Of a stretch of 64,000 nucleotides of DNA, positions 31,101 to 45,500 are shown in pieces. The translations under genes were made by a program, and so were the position numbers. This DNA comes from Sisyra terminalis. Taxonomy: Eukaryota; Arthropoda; Insecta; Neuroptera; Sisyridae. The notes beneath the pieces were generated by a model, which ran no database searches, was not told the origin of the DNA, and worked only from the letters and a program-made list of their open reading frames with translations. Each line of letters starts with the position of its first letter. The stretch's first letter is position 1. Where the stretch lies: NCBI GenBank assembly GCA_958496175.1, contig OY292275.1, positions 124,001-188,000 of the forward strand, read 5' to 3'.

Positions 31101-31483
31101 ACCACGTTTAAGGGTTGAACATGCAGTTTATGGGATGCATACTTCCCACTAAGAGGGAGAGACGAACGTGGCTTCTTCAGCGAATGCATGTACCATTGTT
31201 ATATAAGGGTTGATTTTCGAACCAAAGGCAGTTTCGGGTTCGTAACAATGTATAGAACGATAATATAACAATCTTTTTCGATTTCGAAACATAAAGATTT
31301 TTCGCCAAAAAAAACCGTGGGTTAACCATCGTTGATTTTTCACGAAAATGGTCAAATTAAAAAAAATTTTTTTTAGGATGCCAATCGAAAGTACAAGTCT
31401 ATCTGTACATGCTGTGCAAATTTTTCCCAAAACAAACCACGTTTAAGGGTTGAACATGCAGTTTATGGGATGCATACTTCCCA
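28134..31483. repeat. Five-monomer higher-order unit (1,675 bp) in two tandem copies
   Basis: Monomers starting 28134, 28469, 28804, 29139, 29474 have a distinctive run of variants. Examples are CTAAGTGGG with TTCTGCG; CCTCTAAGAG; GTTCCATTG with GCCTATCG and GTGCTAATT; GACGATCG; AAACATAAAG. The same run, in the same order, repeats at 29809, 30144, 30479, 30814, 31149. The offset is exactly 1,675 bp. Confidence 0.88.
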
Positions 31484-34164
31484 CTAAGAGGGAGAGACGA
31501 ACGTGGCTTCTTCAGCGAATGCATGTACCATTGTTATATAAGGGTTGATTTTCGAACCAAAGGCAGTTTCGGGTTCGTAACAATGTATAGAACGATAATA
31601 TAACAATCTTTTTCGATTTCGAAACATAAAGATTTTTCGCCAAAAAAAACCGTGGGTTAACCATCGTTGATTTTTCACGAAAATGGTCAAATTAAAAAAA
31701 ATTTTTTTTAGGATGCCAATCGAAAGTACAAGTCTATCTGTACATGCTGTGCAAATTTTTCCCAAAACAAACCACGTTTAAGGGTTGAACATGCAGTTTA
31801 TGGGATGCATACTTCCCACTAAGAGGGAGAGACGAACGTGGCTTCTTCAGCGAATGCATGTACCATTGTTATATAAGGGTTGATTTTCGAACCAAAGGCA
31901 GTTTCGGGTTCGTAACAATGTATAGAACGATAATATAACAATCTTTTTCGATTTCGAAACAAAAAGATTTTTCGCCAAAAAAAACCGTGGGTTAACCATC
32001 GTTGATTTTTCACGAAAATGGTCAAATTAAAAAAAATTTTTTTTAGGATGCCAATCGAAAGTACAAGTCTATCTGTACATGCTGTGCAAATTTTTCCCAA
32101 AACAAACCACGTTTAAGGGTTGAACATGCAGTTTATGGGATGCATACTTCCCACTAAGGGGGAGAGACGAACGTGGCTTCTTCAGCGAATGCATGTACCA
32201 TTGTTATATAAGGGTTGATTTTCGAACCAAAGGCAGTTTCGGGTTCGTAACAATGTATAGAACGATAATATAACAATCTTTTTCGATTTCGAAAACATAA
32301 AGATTTTTCGCCAAAAAAAACCGTGGGTTAACCATCGTTGATTTTTCACGAAAATGGTCAAATTAAAAAAAATATTTTTTAGGATGCCAATCGAAAGTAC
32401 AAGTCTATCGGTACATGCTGTGCAAATTTTTCCCAAAACAAACCACGTTTAAGGGTTGAACATGCAGTTTATGGGATGCATACTTCCCACTAAGAGGGAG
32501 AGACGAACGTGGCTTCTTCAGCGAATGCATGTACCATTGTTATATAAGGGTTGATTTTCGAACCAAAGGCAGTTTCGGGTTCGTAACAATGTATAGAACG
32601 ATAATATAACAATCTTTTTCGATTTCGAAACATAAAGATTTTTCGCCAAAAAAAACCGTGGGTTAACCATCGTTGATTTTTCACGAAAATGGTCAAATTA
32701 AAAAAAATTTTTTTTAGGATGCCAATCGAAAGTACAAGTCTATCTGTACATGCTGTGCAAATTTTTCCCAAAACAAACCACGTTTAAGGGTTGAACATGC
32801 AGTTTATGGGATGCATACTTCCCACTAAGAGGGAGAGACGAACGTGGCTTCTTCAGCGAATGCATGTACCATTGTTATATAAGGGTTGATTTTCGAACCA
32901 AAGGCAGTTTCGGGTTCGTAACAATGTATAGAACGATAATATAACAATCTTTTTCGATTTCGAAACATAAAGATTTTTCGCCAAAAAAAACCGTGGGTTA
33001 ACCATCGTTGATTTTTCCCGAAAATGGTCAAATTAAAAAAAATTTTTTTTAGGATGCCAATCGAAAGTACAAGTCTATCTGTACATGCTGTGCAAATTTT
33101 TCCCAAAACAAACCACGTTTAAGGGTTGAACATGCAGTTTATGGGATGCATACTTCCCACTAAGAGGGAGAGACGAACGTGGCTTCTTCAGCGAATGCAT
33201 GTACCATTGTTATATAAGGGTTGATTTTCGAACCAAAGGCAGTTTCGGGTTCGTAACAATGTATAGAACGATAATATAACAATCTTTTTCGATTTCGAAA
33301 CATAAAGATTTTTCGCCAAAAAAAACCGTGGGTTAACCATCGTTGATTTTTCACGAAAATGGTCAAATTAAAAAAAATTTTTTTTAGGATGCCTATCGAA
33401 AGTACAAGTCTATCTGAACATGCTGTGCTAATTTTTCCCAAAACAAACCACGTTTAAGGGTTGAACATGCAGTTTATGGGATGCATACTTCCCACTAAGA
33501 GGGAGAGACGATCGTGGCTTCTTCAGCGAATGCATGTACCATTGTTATATAAGGGTTGATTTTCGAACCAAAGGCAGTTTCGGGTTCGTAACAATGTATA
33601 GAACGATAATATAACAATCTTTTTCGATTTCGAAACAAAAAGATTTTTCGCCAAAAAAAACCGTGGGTTAACCATCGTTGATTTTTCACGAAAATGGTCA
33701 AATTAAAAAAAATTTTTTTTAGGATGCCAATCGAAAGTACAAGTCTATCTGTACATGCTGTGCAAATTTTTCCCAAAACAAACCACGTTTAAGGGTTGAA
33801 CATGCAGTTTATGGGATGCATACTTCCCACTAAGAGGGAGAGACGATCGTGGCTTCTTCAGCGAATGCATGTACCATTGTTATATAAGGGTTGATTTTCG
33901 AACCAAAGGCAGTTTCGGGTTCGTAACAATGTATAGAACGATAATATAACAATCTTTTTCGATTTCGAAACAAAAAGATTTTTCGCCAAAAAAAACCGTG
34001 GGTTAACCATCGTTGATTTTTCACGAAAATGGTCAAATTAAAAAAAATTTTTTTTAGGATGCCAATCGAAAGTTCAAGTCTATCTGTACATGCTGTGCAA
34101 ATTTTTCCCAAAACAAACCACGTTTAAGGGTTGAACATGCAGTTTATGGGATGCATACTTCCCA

Positions 34165-36845
34165 CTAAGAGGGAGAGACGAACGTGGCTTCTTCAGCGAA
34201 TGCATGTACCATTGTTATATAAGGGTTGATTTTCGAACCAAAGGCAGTTTCGGGTTCGTAACAATGTATAGAACGATAATATAACAATCTTTTTCGATTT
34301 CGAAACATAAAGATTTTTCGCCAAAAAAAACCGTGGGTTAACCATCGTTGATTTTTCACGAAAATGGTCAAATTAAAAAAAATTTTTTTTAGGATGCCAA
34401 TCGAAAGTACAAGTCTATCTGTACATGCTGTGCAAATTTTTCCCAAAACAAACCACGTTTAAGGGTTGAACATGCAGTTTATGGGATGCATACTTCCCAC
34501 TAAGAGGGAGAGACGAACGTGGCTTCTTCAGCGAATGCATGTACCATTGTTATATAAGGGTTGATTTTCGAACCAAAGGCAGTTTCGGGTTCGTAACAAT
34601 GTATAGAACGATAATATAACAATCTTTTTCGATTTCGAAACATAAAGATTTTTCGCCAAAAAAAACCGTGGGTTAACCATCGTTGATTTTTCACGAAAAT
34701 GGTCAAATTAAAAAAAATTTTTTTTAGGATGCCAATCGAAAGTACAAGTCTATCTGTACATGCTGTGCAAATTTTTCCCAAAACAAACCACGTTTAAGGG
34801 TTGAACATGCAGTTTATGGGATGCATACTTCCCACTAAGAGGGAGAGACGAACGTGGCTTCTTCAGCGAATGCATGTACCATTGTTATATAAGGGTTGAT
34901 TTTCGAACCAAAGGCAGTTTCGGGTTCGTAACAATGTATAGAACGATAATATAACAATCTTTTTCGATTTCGAAACAAAAAGATTTTTCGCCAAAAAAAA
35001 CCGTGGGTTAACCATCGTTGATTTTTCACGAAAATGGTCAAATTAAAAAAAATTTTTTTTAGGATGCCAATCGAAAGTACAAGTCTATCTGTACATGCTG
35101 TGCAAATTTTTCCCAAAACAAACCACGTTTAAGGGTTGAACATGCAGTTTATGGGATGCATACTTCCCACTAAGGGGGAGAGACGAACGTGGCTTCTTCA
35201 GCGAATGCATGTACCATTGTTATATAAGGGTTGATTTTCGAACCAAAGGCAGTTTCGGGTTCGTAACAATGTATAGAACGATAATATAACAATCTTTTTC
35301 GATTTCGAAACAAAAAGATTTTTCGCCAAAAAAAACCGTGGGTTAACCATCGTTGATTTTTCACGAAAATGGTCAAATTAAAAAAAATTTTTTTTAGGAT
35401 GCCAATCGAAAGTTCAAGTCTATCTGTACATGCTGTGCAAATTTTTCCCAAAACAAACCACGTTTAAGGGTTGAACATGCAGTTTATGGGATGCATACTT
35501 CCCACTAAGAGGGAGAGACGAACGTGGCTTCTTCAGCGAATGCATGTACCATTGTTATATAAGGGTTGATTTTCGAACCAAAGGCAGTTTCGGGTTCGTA
35601 ACAATGTATAGAACGATAATATAACAATCTTTTTCGATTTCGAAACATAAAGATTTTTCGCCAAAAAAAACCGTGGGTTAACCATCGTTGATTTTTCACG
35701 AAAATGGTCAAATTAAAAAAAATTTTTTTTAGGATGCCAATCGAAAGTACAAGTCTATCTGTACATGCTGTGCAAATTTTTCCCAAAACAAACCACGTTT
35801 AAGGGTTGAACATGCAGTTTATGGGATGCATACTTCCCACTAAGAGGGAGAGACGAACGTGGCTTCTTCAGCGAATGCATGTACCATTGTTATATAAGGG
35901 TTGATTTTCGAACCAAAGGCAGTTTCGGGTTCGTAACAATGTATAGAACGATAATATAACAATCTTTTTCGATTTCGAAACATAAAGATTTTTCGCCAAA
36001 AAAAACCGTGGGTTAACCATCGTTGATTTTTCACGAAAATGGTCAAATTAAAAAAAATTTTTTTTAGGATGCCAATCGAAAGTACAAGTCTATCTGTACA
36101 TGCTGTGCAAATTTTTCCCAAAACAAACCACGTTTAAGGGTTGAACATGCAGTTTATGGGATGCATACTTCCCACTAAGAGGGAGAGACGAACGTGGCTT
36201 CTTCAGCGAATGCATGTACCATTGTTATATAAGGGTTGATTTTCGAACCAAAGGCAGTTTCGGGTTCGTAACAATGTATAGAACGATAATATAACAATCT
36301 TTTTCGATTTCGAAACAAAAAGATTTTTCGCCAAAAAAAACCGTGGGTTAACCATCGTTGATTTTTCACGAAAATGGTCAAATTAAAAAAAATTTTTTTT
36401 AGGATGCCAATCGAAAGTACAAGTCTATCTGTACATGCTGTGCAAATTTTTCCCAAAACAAACCACGTTTAAGGGTTGAACATGCAGTTTATGGGATGCA
36501 TACTTCCCACTAAGGGGGAGAGACGAACGTGGCTTCTTCAGCGAATGCATGTACCATTGTTATATAAGGGTTGATTTTCGAACCAAAGGCAGTTTCGGGT
36601 TCGTAACAATGTATAGAACGATAATATAACAATCTTTTTCGATTTCGAAAACATAAAGATTTTTCGCCAAAAAAAACCGTGGGTTAACCATCGTTGATTT
36701 TTCACGAAAATGGTCAAATTAAAAAAAATATTTTTTAGGATGCCAATCGAAAGTACAAGTCTATCGGTACATGCTGTGCAAATTTTTCCCAAAACAAACC
36801 ACGTTTAAGGGTTGAACATGCAGTTTATGGGATGCATACTTCCCA
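34165..36845. repeat. Four-monomer higher-order unit repeated
   Basis: Two consecutive AAACATAAAG monomers, one AAACAAAAAG monomer and one CTAAGGGGGAG monomer occur at 34165-35504 and again at 35505-36845. The same order also occurs at 31149-32489. The fourth monomers at 32155 and 36511 share an extra A (CGAAAACATAAAG), while the one at 35170 lacks it. Confidence 0.7.
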
Positions 36846-37180
36846 CTAAGAGGGAGAGACGAACGTGGCTTCTTCAGCGAATGCATGTACCATTGTTATA
36901 TAAGGGTTGATTTTCGAACCAAAGGCAGTTTCGGGTTCGTAACAATGTATAGAACGATAATATAACAATCTTTTTCGATTTCGAAACAAAAAGATTTTTC
37001 GCCAAAAAAAACCGTGGGTTAACCATCGTTGATTTTTCACGAAAATGGTCAAATTAAAAAAAATTTTTTTTAGGATGCCAATCGAAAGTACAAGTCTATC
37101 TGTACATGCTGTGCAAATTTTTCCCAAAACAAACCACGTTTAAGGGTTGAACATGCAGTTTATGGGATGCATACTTCCCA

Positions 37181-40100
37181 CTAAGAGGGAGTGACGAACG
37201 TGGCTTCTTCAGCGAATGCATGTACCATTGTTATATAAGGGTTGATTTTCGAACCAAAGGCAGTTTCGGGTTCGTAACAATGTATAGAACGATAATATAA
37301 CAATCTTTTTCGATTTCGAAACATAAAGATTTTTCGCCAAAAAAAACCGTGGGTTAACCATCGTTGATTTTTCCCGAAAATGGTCAAATTAAAAAAAATT
37401 TTTTTTAGGATGCCAATCGAAAGTACAAGTCTATCTGTACATGCTGTGCAAATTTTTCCCAAAACAAACCACGTTTAAGGGTTGAACATGCAGTTTATGG
37501 GATGCATACTTCCCACTAAGAGGGAGAGACGAACGTGGCTTCTTCAGCGAATGCATGTACCATTGTTATATAAGGGTTGATTTTCGAACCAAAGGCAGTT
37601 TCGGGTTCGTAACAATGTATAGAACGATAATATAACAATCTTTTTCGATTTCGAAACAAAAAGATTTTTCGCCAAAAAAAACCGTGGGTTAACCATCGTT
37701 GATTTTTCACGAAAATGGTCAAATTAAAAAAAATTTTTTTTAGGATGCCAATCGAAAGTACAAGTCTATCTGTACATGCTGTGCAAATTTTTCCCAAAAC
37801 AAACCACGTTTAAGGGTTGAACATGCAGTTTATGGGATGCATACTTCCCACTAAGAGGGAGAGACGAACGTGGCTTCTTCAGCGAATGCATGTACCATTG
37901 TTATATAAGGGTTGATTTTTGAACCAAAGGCAGTTTCGGGTTCGTAACAATGTATAGAACGATAATATAACAATCTTTTTCGATTTCGAAACATAAAGAT
38001 TTTTCGCCAAAAAAAACCGTGGGTTAACCATCGTTGATTTTTCACGAAAATGGTCAAATTAAAAAAAATTTTTTTTAGGATGCCAATCGAAAGTACAAGT
38101 CTATCTGTACATGCTGTGCAAATTTTTCCCAAAACAAACCACGTTTAAGGGTTGAACATGCAGTTTATGGGATGCATACTTCCCACTAAGAGGGAGAGAC
38201 GAACGTGGCTTCTTCAGCGAATGCATGTACCATTGTTATATAAGGGTTGATTTTCGAACCAAAGGCAGTTTCGGGTTCGTAACAATGTATAGAACGATAA
38301 TATAACAATCTTTTTCGATTTCGAAACATAAAGATTTTTCGCCAAAAAAAACCGTGGGTTAACCATCGTTGATTTTTCACGAAAATGGTCAAATTAAAAA
38401 AAATTTTTTTTAGGATGCCAATCGAAAGTACAAGTCTATCTGTACATGCTGTGCAAATTTTTCCCAAAACAAACCACGTTTAAGGGTTGAACATGCAGTT
38501 TATGGGATGCATACTTCCCACTAAGAGGGAGAGACGAACGTGGCTTCTTCAGCGAATGCATGTACCATTGTTATATAAGGGTTGATTTTCGAACCAAAGG
38601 CAGTTTCGGGATCGTAACAATGTATAGAACGATAATATAACAATCTTTTTCGATTTCGAAACAAAAAGATTTTTCGCCAAAAAAAACCGTGGGTTAACCA
38701 TCGTTGATTTTTCACGAAAATGGTCAAATTAAAAAAAATTTTTTTTAGGATGCCAATCGAAAGTACAAGTCTATCTGTACATGCTGTGCAAATTTTTCCC
38801 AAAACAAACCACGTTTAAGGGTTGAACATGCAGTTTATGGGATGCATACTTCCCACTAAGAGGGAGTGACGAACGTGGCTTCTTCAGCGAATGCATGTAC
38901 CATTGTTATATAAGGGTTGATTTTCGAACCAAAGGCAGTTTCGGGTTCGTAACAATGTATAGAACGATAATATAACAATCTTTTTCGATTTCGAAACATA
39001 AAGATTTTTCGCCAAAAAAAACCGTGGGTTAACCATCGTTGATTTTTCCCGAAAATGGTCAAATTAAAAAAAATTTTTTTTAGGATGCCAATCGAAAGTA
39101 CAAGTCTATCTGTACATGCTGTGCAAATTTTTCCCAAAACAAACCACGTTTAAGGGTTGAACATGCAGTTTATGGGATGCATACTTCCCACTAAGAGGGA
39201 GAGACGAACGTGGCTTCTTCAGCGAATGCATGTACCATTGTTATATAAGGGTTGATTTTCGAACCAAAGGCAGTTTCGGGTTCGTAACAATGTATAGAAC
39301 GATAATATAACAATCTTTTTCGATTTCGAAACAAAAAGATTTTTCGCCAAAAAAAACCGTGGGTTAACCATCGTTGATTTTTCACGAAAATGGTCAAATT
39401 AAAAAAAATTTTTTTTAGGATGCCAATCGAAAGTACAAGTCTATCTGTACATGCTGTGCAAATTTTTCCCAAAACAAACCACGTTTAAGGGTTGAACATG
39501 CAGTTTATGGGATGCATACTTCCCACTAAGGGGGAGAGACGAACGTGGCTTCTTCAGCGAATGCATGTACCATTGTTATATAAGGGTTGATTTTCGAACC
39601 AAAGGCAGTTTCGGGTTCGTAACAATGTATAGAACGATAATATAACAATCTTTTTCGATTTCGAAAACATAAAGATTTTTCGCCAAAAAAAACCGTGGGT
39701 TAACCATCGTTGATTTTTCACGAAAATGGTCAAATTAAAAAAAATATTTTTTAGGATGCCAATCGAAAGTACAAGTCTATCTGTACATGCTGTGCAAATT
39801 TTTCCCAAAACAAACCACGTTTAAGGGTTGAACATGCAGTTTATGGGATGCATACTTCCCACTAAGAGGGAGAGACGAACGTGGCTTCTTCAGCGAATGC
39901 ATGTACCATTGTTATATAAGGGTTGATTTTCGAACCAAAGGCAGTTTCGGGTTCGTAACAATGTATAGAACGATAATATAACAATCTTTTTCGATTTCGA
40001 AACAAAAAGATTTTTCGCCAAAAAAAACCGTGGGTTAACCATCGTTGATTTTTCACGAAAATGGTCAAATTAAAAAAAATTTTTTTTAGGATGCCAATCG

Positions 40101-42541
40101 AAAGTACAAGTCTATCTGTACATGCTGTGCAAATTTTTCCCAAAACAAACCACGTTTAAGGGTTGAACATGCAGTTTATGGGATGCATACTTCCCACTAA
40201 GGGGGAGAGACGAACGTGGCTTCTTCAGCGAATGCATGTACCATTGTTATATAAGGGTTGATTTTCGAACCAAAGGCAGTTTCGGGTTCGTAACAATGTA
40301 TAGAACGATAATATAACAATCTTTTTCGATTTCGAAACATAAAGATTTTTCGCCAAAAAAAACCGTGGGTTAACCATCGTTGATTTTTCACGAAAATGGT
40401 CAAATTAAAAAAAATTTTTTTTAGGATGCCAATCGAAAGTACAAGTCTATCTGTACATGCTGTGCAAATTTTTCCCAAAACAAACCACGTTTAAGGGTTG
40501 AACATGCAGTTTATGGGATGCATACTTCCCACTAAGAGGGAGTGACGAACGTGGCTTCTTCAGCGAATGCATGTACCATTGTTATATAAGGGTTGATTTT
40601 CGAACCAAAGGCAGTTTCGGGTTCGTAACAATGTATAGAACGATAATATAACAATCTTTTTCGATTTCGAAACATAAAGATTTTTCGCCAAAAAAAACCG
40701 TGGGTTAACCATCGTTGATTTTTCCCGAAAATGGTCAAATTAAAAAAAATTTTTTTTAGGATGCCAATCGAAAGTACAAGTCTATCTGTACATGCTGTGC
40801 AAATTTTTCCCAAAACAAACCACGTTTAAGGGTTGAACATGCAGTTTATGGGATGCATACTTCCCACTAAGAGGGAGAGACGAACGTGGCTTCTTCAGCG
40901 AATGCATGTACCATTGTTATATAAGGGTTGATTTTCGAACCAAAGGCAGTTTCGGGTTCGTAACAATGTATAGAACGATAATATAACAATCTTTTTCGAT
41001 TTCGAAACATAAAGATTTTTCGCCAAAAAAAACCGTGGGTTAACCATCGTTGATTTTTCCCGAAAATGGTCAAATTAAAAAAAATTTTTTTTAGGATGCC
41101 AATCGAAAGTACAAGTCTATCTGTACATGCTGTGCAAATTTTTCCCAAAACAAACCACGTTTAAGGGTTGAACATGCAGTTTATGGGATGCATACTTCCC
41201 ACTAAGAGGGAGAGACGAACGTGGCTTCTTCAGCGAATGCATGTACCATTGTTATATAAGGGTTGATTTTCGAACCAAAGGCAGTTTCGGGTTCGTAACA
41301 ATGTATAGAACGATAATATAACAATCTTTTTCGATTTCGAAACATAAAGATTTTTCGCCAAAAAAAACCGTGGGTTAACCATCGTTGATTTTTCACGAAA
41401 ATGGTCAAATTAAAAAAAATTTTTTTTAGGATGCCAATCGAAAGTACAAGTCTATCTGTACATGCTGTGCAAATTTTTCCCAAAACAAACCACGTTTAAG
41501 GGTTGAACATGCAGTTTATGGGATGCATACTTCCCACTAAGAGGGAGAGACGAACGTGGCTTCTTCAGCGAATGCATGTACCATTGTTATATAAGGGTTG
41601 ATTTTCGAACCAAAGGCAGTTTCGGGTTCGTAACAATGTATAGAACGATAATATAACAATCTTTTTCGATTTCGAAACAAAAAGATTTTTCGCCAAAAAA
41701 AACCGTGGGTTAACCATCGTTGATTTTTCACGAAAATGGTCAAATTAAAAAAAATTTTTTTTAGGATGCCAATCGAAAGTACAAGTCTATCTGTACATGC
41801 TGTGCAAATTTTTCCCAAAACAAACCACGTTTAAGGGTTGAACATGCAGTTTATGGGATGCATACTTCCCACTAAGAGGGAGAGACGAACGTGGCTTCTT
41901 CAGCGAATGCATGTACCATTGTTATATAAGGGTTGATTTTCGAACCAAAGGCAGTTTCGGGATCGTAACAATGTATAGAACGATAATATAACAATCTTTT
42001 TCGATTTCGAAACAAAAAGATTTTTCGCCAAAAAAAACCGTGGGTTAACCATCGTTGATTTTTCACGAAAATGGTCAAATTAAAAAAAATTTTTTTTAGG
42101 ATGCCAATCGAAAGTACAAGTCTATCTGTACATGCTGTGCAAATTTTTCCCAAAACAAACCACGTTTAAGGGTTGAACATGCAGTTTATGGGATGCATAC
42201 TTCCCACTAAGAGGGAGTGACGAACGTGGCTTCTTCAGCGAATGCATGTACCATTGTTATATAAGGGTTGATTTTCGAACCAAAGGCAGTTTCGGGTTCG
42301 TAACAATGTATAGAACGATAATATAACAATCTTTTTCGATTTCGAAACATAAAGATTTTTCGCCAAAAAAAACCGTGGGTTAACCATCGTTGATTTTTCC
42401 CGAAAATGGTCAAATTAAAAAAAATTTTTTTTAGGATGCCAATCGAAAGTACAAGTCTATCTGTACATGCTGTGCAAATTTTTCCCAAAACAAACCACGT
42501 TTAAGGGTTGAACATGCAGTTTATGGGATGCATACTTCCCA
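37181..42541. repeat. Five-monomer periodicity marked by a GGGAGTGACG/TTTCCCG variant
   Basis: Monomers with both GGGAGTGACG and TTTTTCCCGAAAATGG start at 37181, 38856, 40532 and 42207, i.e. every five monomers (1,675 or 1,676 bp). The monomer with CGGGATCGTAAC immediately precedes two of them (38521, 41872). This is a second region organised in 1,675-bp units. Confidence 0.78.
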
Positions 42542-45500
42542 CTAAGAGGGAGAGACGAACGTGGCTTCTTCAGCGAATGCATGTACCATTGTTATATAAG
42601 GGTTGATTTTCGAACCAAAGGCAGTTTCGGGTTCGTAACAATGTATAGAACGATAATATAACAATCTTTTTCGATTTCAAAACATAAAGATTTTTCGCCA
42701 AAAAAAACCGTGGGTTAACCATCGTTGATTTTTCACGAAAATGGTCAAATTAAAAAAAATTTTTTTTAGGATGCCAATCGAAAGTACAAGTCTATCTGTA
42801 CATGCTGTGCAAATTTTTCCCAAAACAAACCACGTTTAAGGGTTGAACATGCAGTTTATGGGATGCATACTTCCCACTAAGAGGGAGAGACGAACGTGGC
42901 TTCTTCAGCGAATGCATGTACCATTGTTATATAAGGGTTGATTTTCGAACCAAAGGCAGTTTCGGGATCGTAACAATGTATAGAACGATAATATAACAAT
43001 CTTTTTCGATTTCGAAACAAAAAGATTTTTCGCCAAAAAAAACCGTGGGTTAACCATCGTTGATTTTTCACGAAAATGGTCAAATTAAAAAAAATTTTTT
43101 TTAGGATGCCAATCGAAAGTACAAGTCTATCTGTACATGCTGTGCAAATTTTTCCCAAAACAAACCACGTTTAAGGGTTGAACATGCAGTTTATGGGATG
43201 CATACTTCCCACTAAGAGGGAGAGACGAACGTGGCTTCTTCAGCGAATGCATGTACCATTGTTATATAAGGGTTGATTTTCGAACCAAAGGCAGTTTCGG
43301 GTTCGTAACAATGTATAGAACGATAATATAACAATCTTTTTCGATTTCGAAACATAAAGATTTTTCGCCAAAAAAAACCGTGGGTTAACCATCGTTGATT
43401 TTTCACGAAAATGGTCAAATTAAAAAAAATTTTTTTTAGGATGCCAATCGAAAGTACATGTCTATCTGTACATGCTGTGCAAATTTTTCCCAAAACAAAC
43501 CACGTTTAAGGGTTGAACATGCAGTTTATGGGATGCATACTTCCCACTAAGAGGGAGAGACGAACGTGGCTTCTTCAGCGAATGCATGTACCATTGTTAT
43601 ATAAGGGTTGATTTTCGAACCAAAGGCAGTTTCGGGTTCGTAACAATGTATAGAACGATAATATAACAATCTTTTTCGATTTCGAAACATAAAGATTTTT
43701 CGCCAAAAAAAACCGTGGGTTAACCATCGTTGATTTTTCACGAAAATGGTCAAATTAAAAAAAATTTTTTTTAGGATGCCAATCGAAAGTACATGTCTAT
43801 CTGTACATGCTGTGCAAATTTTTCCCAAAACAAACCACGTTTAAGGGTTGAACATGCAGTTTATGGGATGCATACTTCCCACTAAGAGGGAGAGACGAAC
43901 GTGGCTTCTTCAGCGAATGCATGTACCATTGTTATATAAGGGTTGATTTTCGAACCAAAGGCAGTTTCGGGTTCGTAACAATGTATAGAACGATAATATA
44001 ACAATCTTTTTCGATTTCGAAACATAAAGATTTTTCGCCAAAAAAAACCGTGGGTTAACCATCGTTGATTTTTCACGAAAATGGTCAAATTAAAAAAAAA
44101 TTTTTTTAGGATGCCAATCGAAAGTACAAGTCTATCTGTACATGCTGTGCAAATTTTTCCCAAAACAAACCACGTTTAAGGGTTGAACATGCAGTTTATG
44201 GGATGCATACTTCCCACTAAGAGGGAGAGACGAACGTGGCTTCTTCAGCGAATGCATGTACCATTGTTATATAAGGGTTGATTTTCGAACCAAAGGCAGT
44301 TTCGGGATCGTAACAATGTATAGAACGATAATATAACAATCTTTTTCGATTTCGAAACAAAAAGATTTTTCGCCAAAAAAAACCGTGGGTTAACCATCGT
44401 TGATTTTTCACGAAAATGGTCAAATTAAAAAAAATTTTTTTTAGGATGCCAATCGAAAGTACAAGTCTATCTGTACATGCTGTGCAAATTTTTCCCAAAA
44501 CAAACCACGTTTAAGGGTTGAACATGCAGTTTATGGGATGCATACTTCCCACTAAGAGGGAGAGACGAACGTGGCTTCTTCAGCGAATGCATGTACCATT
44601 GTTATATAAGGGTTGATTTTCGAACCAAAGGCAGTTTCGGGTTCGTAACAATGTATAGAACGATAATATAACAATCTTTTTCGATTTCGAAACAAAAAGA
44701 TTTTTCGCCAAAAAAAACCGTGGGTTAACCATCGTTGATTTTTCACGAAAATGGTCAAATTAAAAAAAATTTTTTTTAGGATGCCAATCGAAAGTACATG
44801 TCTATCTGTACATGCTGTGCAAATTTTTCCCAAAACAAACCACGTTTAAGGGTTGAACATGCAGTTTATGGGATGCATACTTCCCACTAAGAGGGAGAGA
44901 CGAACGTGGCTTCTTCAGCGAATGCATGTACCATTGTTATATAAGGGTTGATTTTCGAACCAAAGGCAGTTTCGGGTTCGTAACAATGTATAGAACGATA
45001 ATATAACAATCTTTTTCGATTTCGAAACAAAAAGATTTTTCGCCAAAAAAAACCGTGGGTTAACCATCGTTGATTTTTCACGAAAATGGTCAAATTAAAA
45101 AAAATTTTTTTTAGGATGCCAATCGAAAGTACATGTCTATCTGTACATGCTGTGCAAATTTTTCCCAAAACAAACCACGTTTAAGGGTTGAACATGCAGT
45201 TTATGGGATGCATACTTCCCACTAAGAGGGAGAGACGAACGTGGCTTCTTCTGCGAATGCATGTACCATTGTTATATAAGGGTTGATTTTCGAACCAAAG
45301 GCAGTTTCGGGTTCGTAACAATGTATAGAACGATAATATAACAATCTTTTTCGATTTCGAAACAAAAAGATTTTTCGCCAAAAAAAACCGTGGGTTAACC
45401 ATCGTTGATTTTTCACGAAAATGGTCAAATTAAAAAAAATTTTTTTTAGGATGCCAATCGAAAGTACATGTCTATCTGTACATGCTGTGCAAATTTTTCC

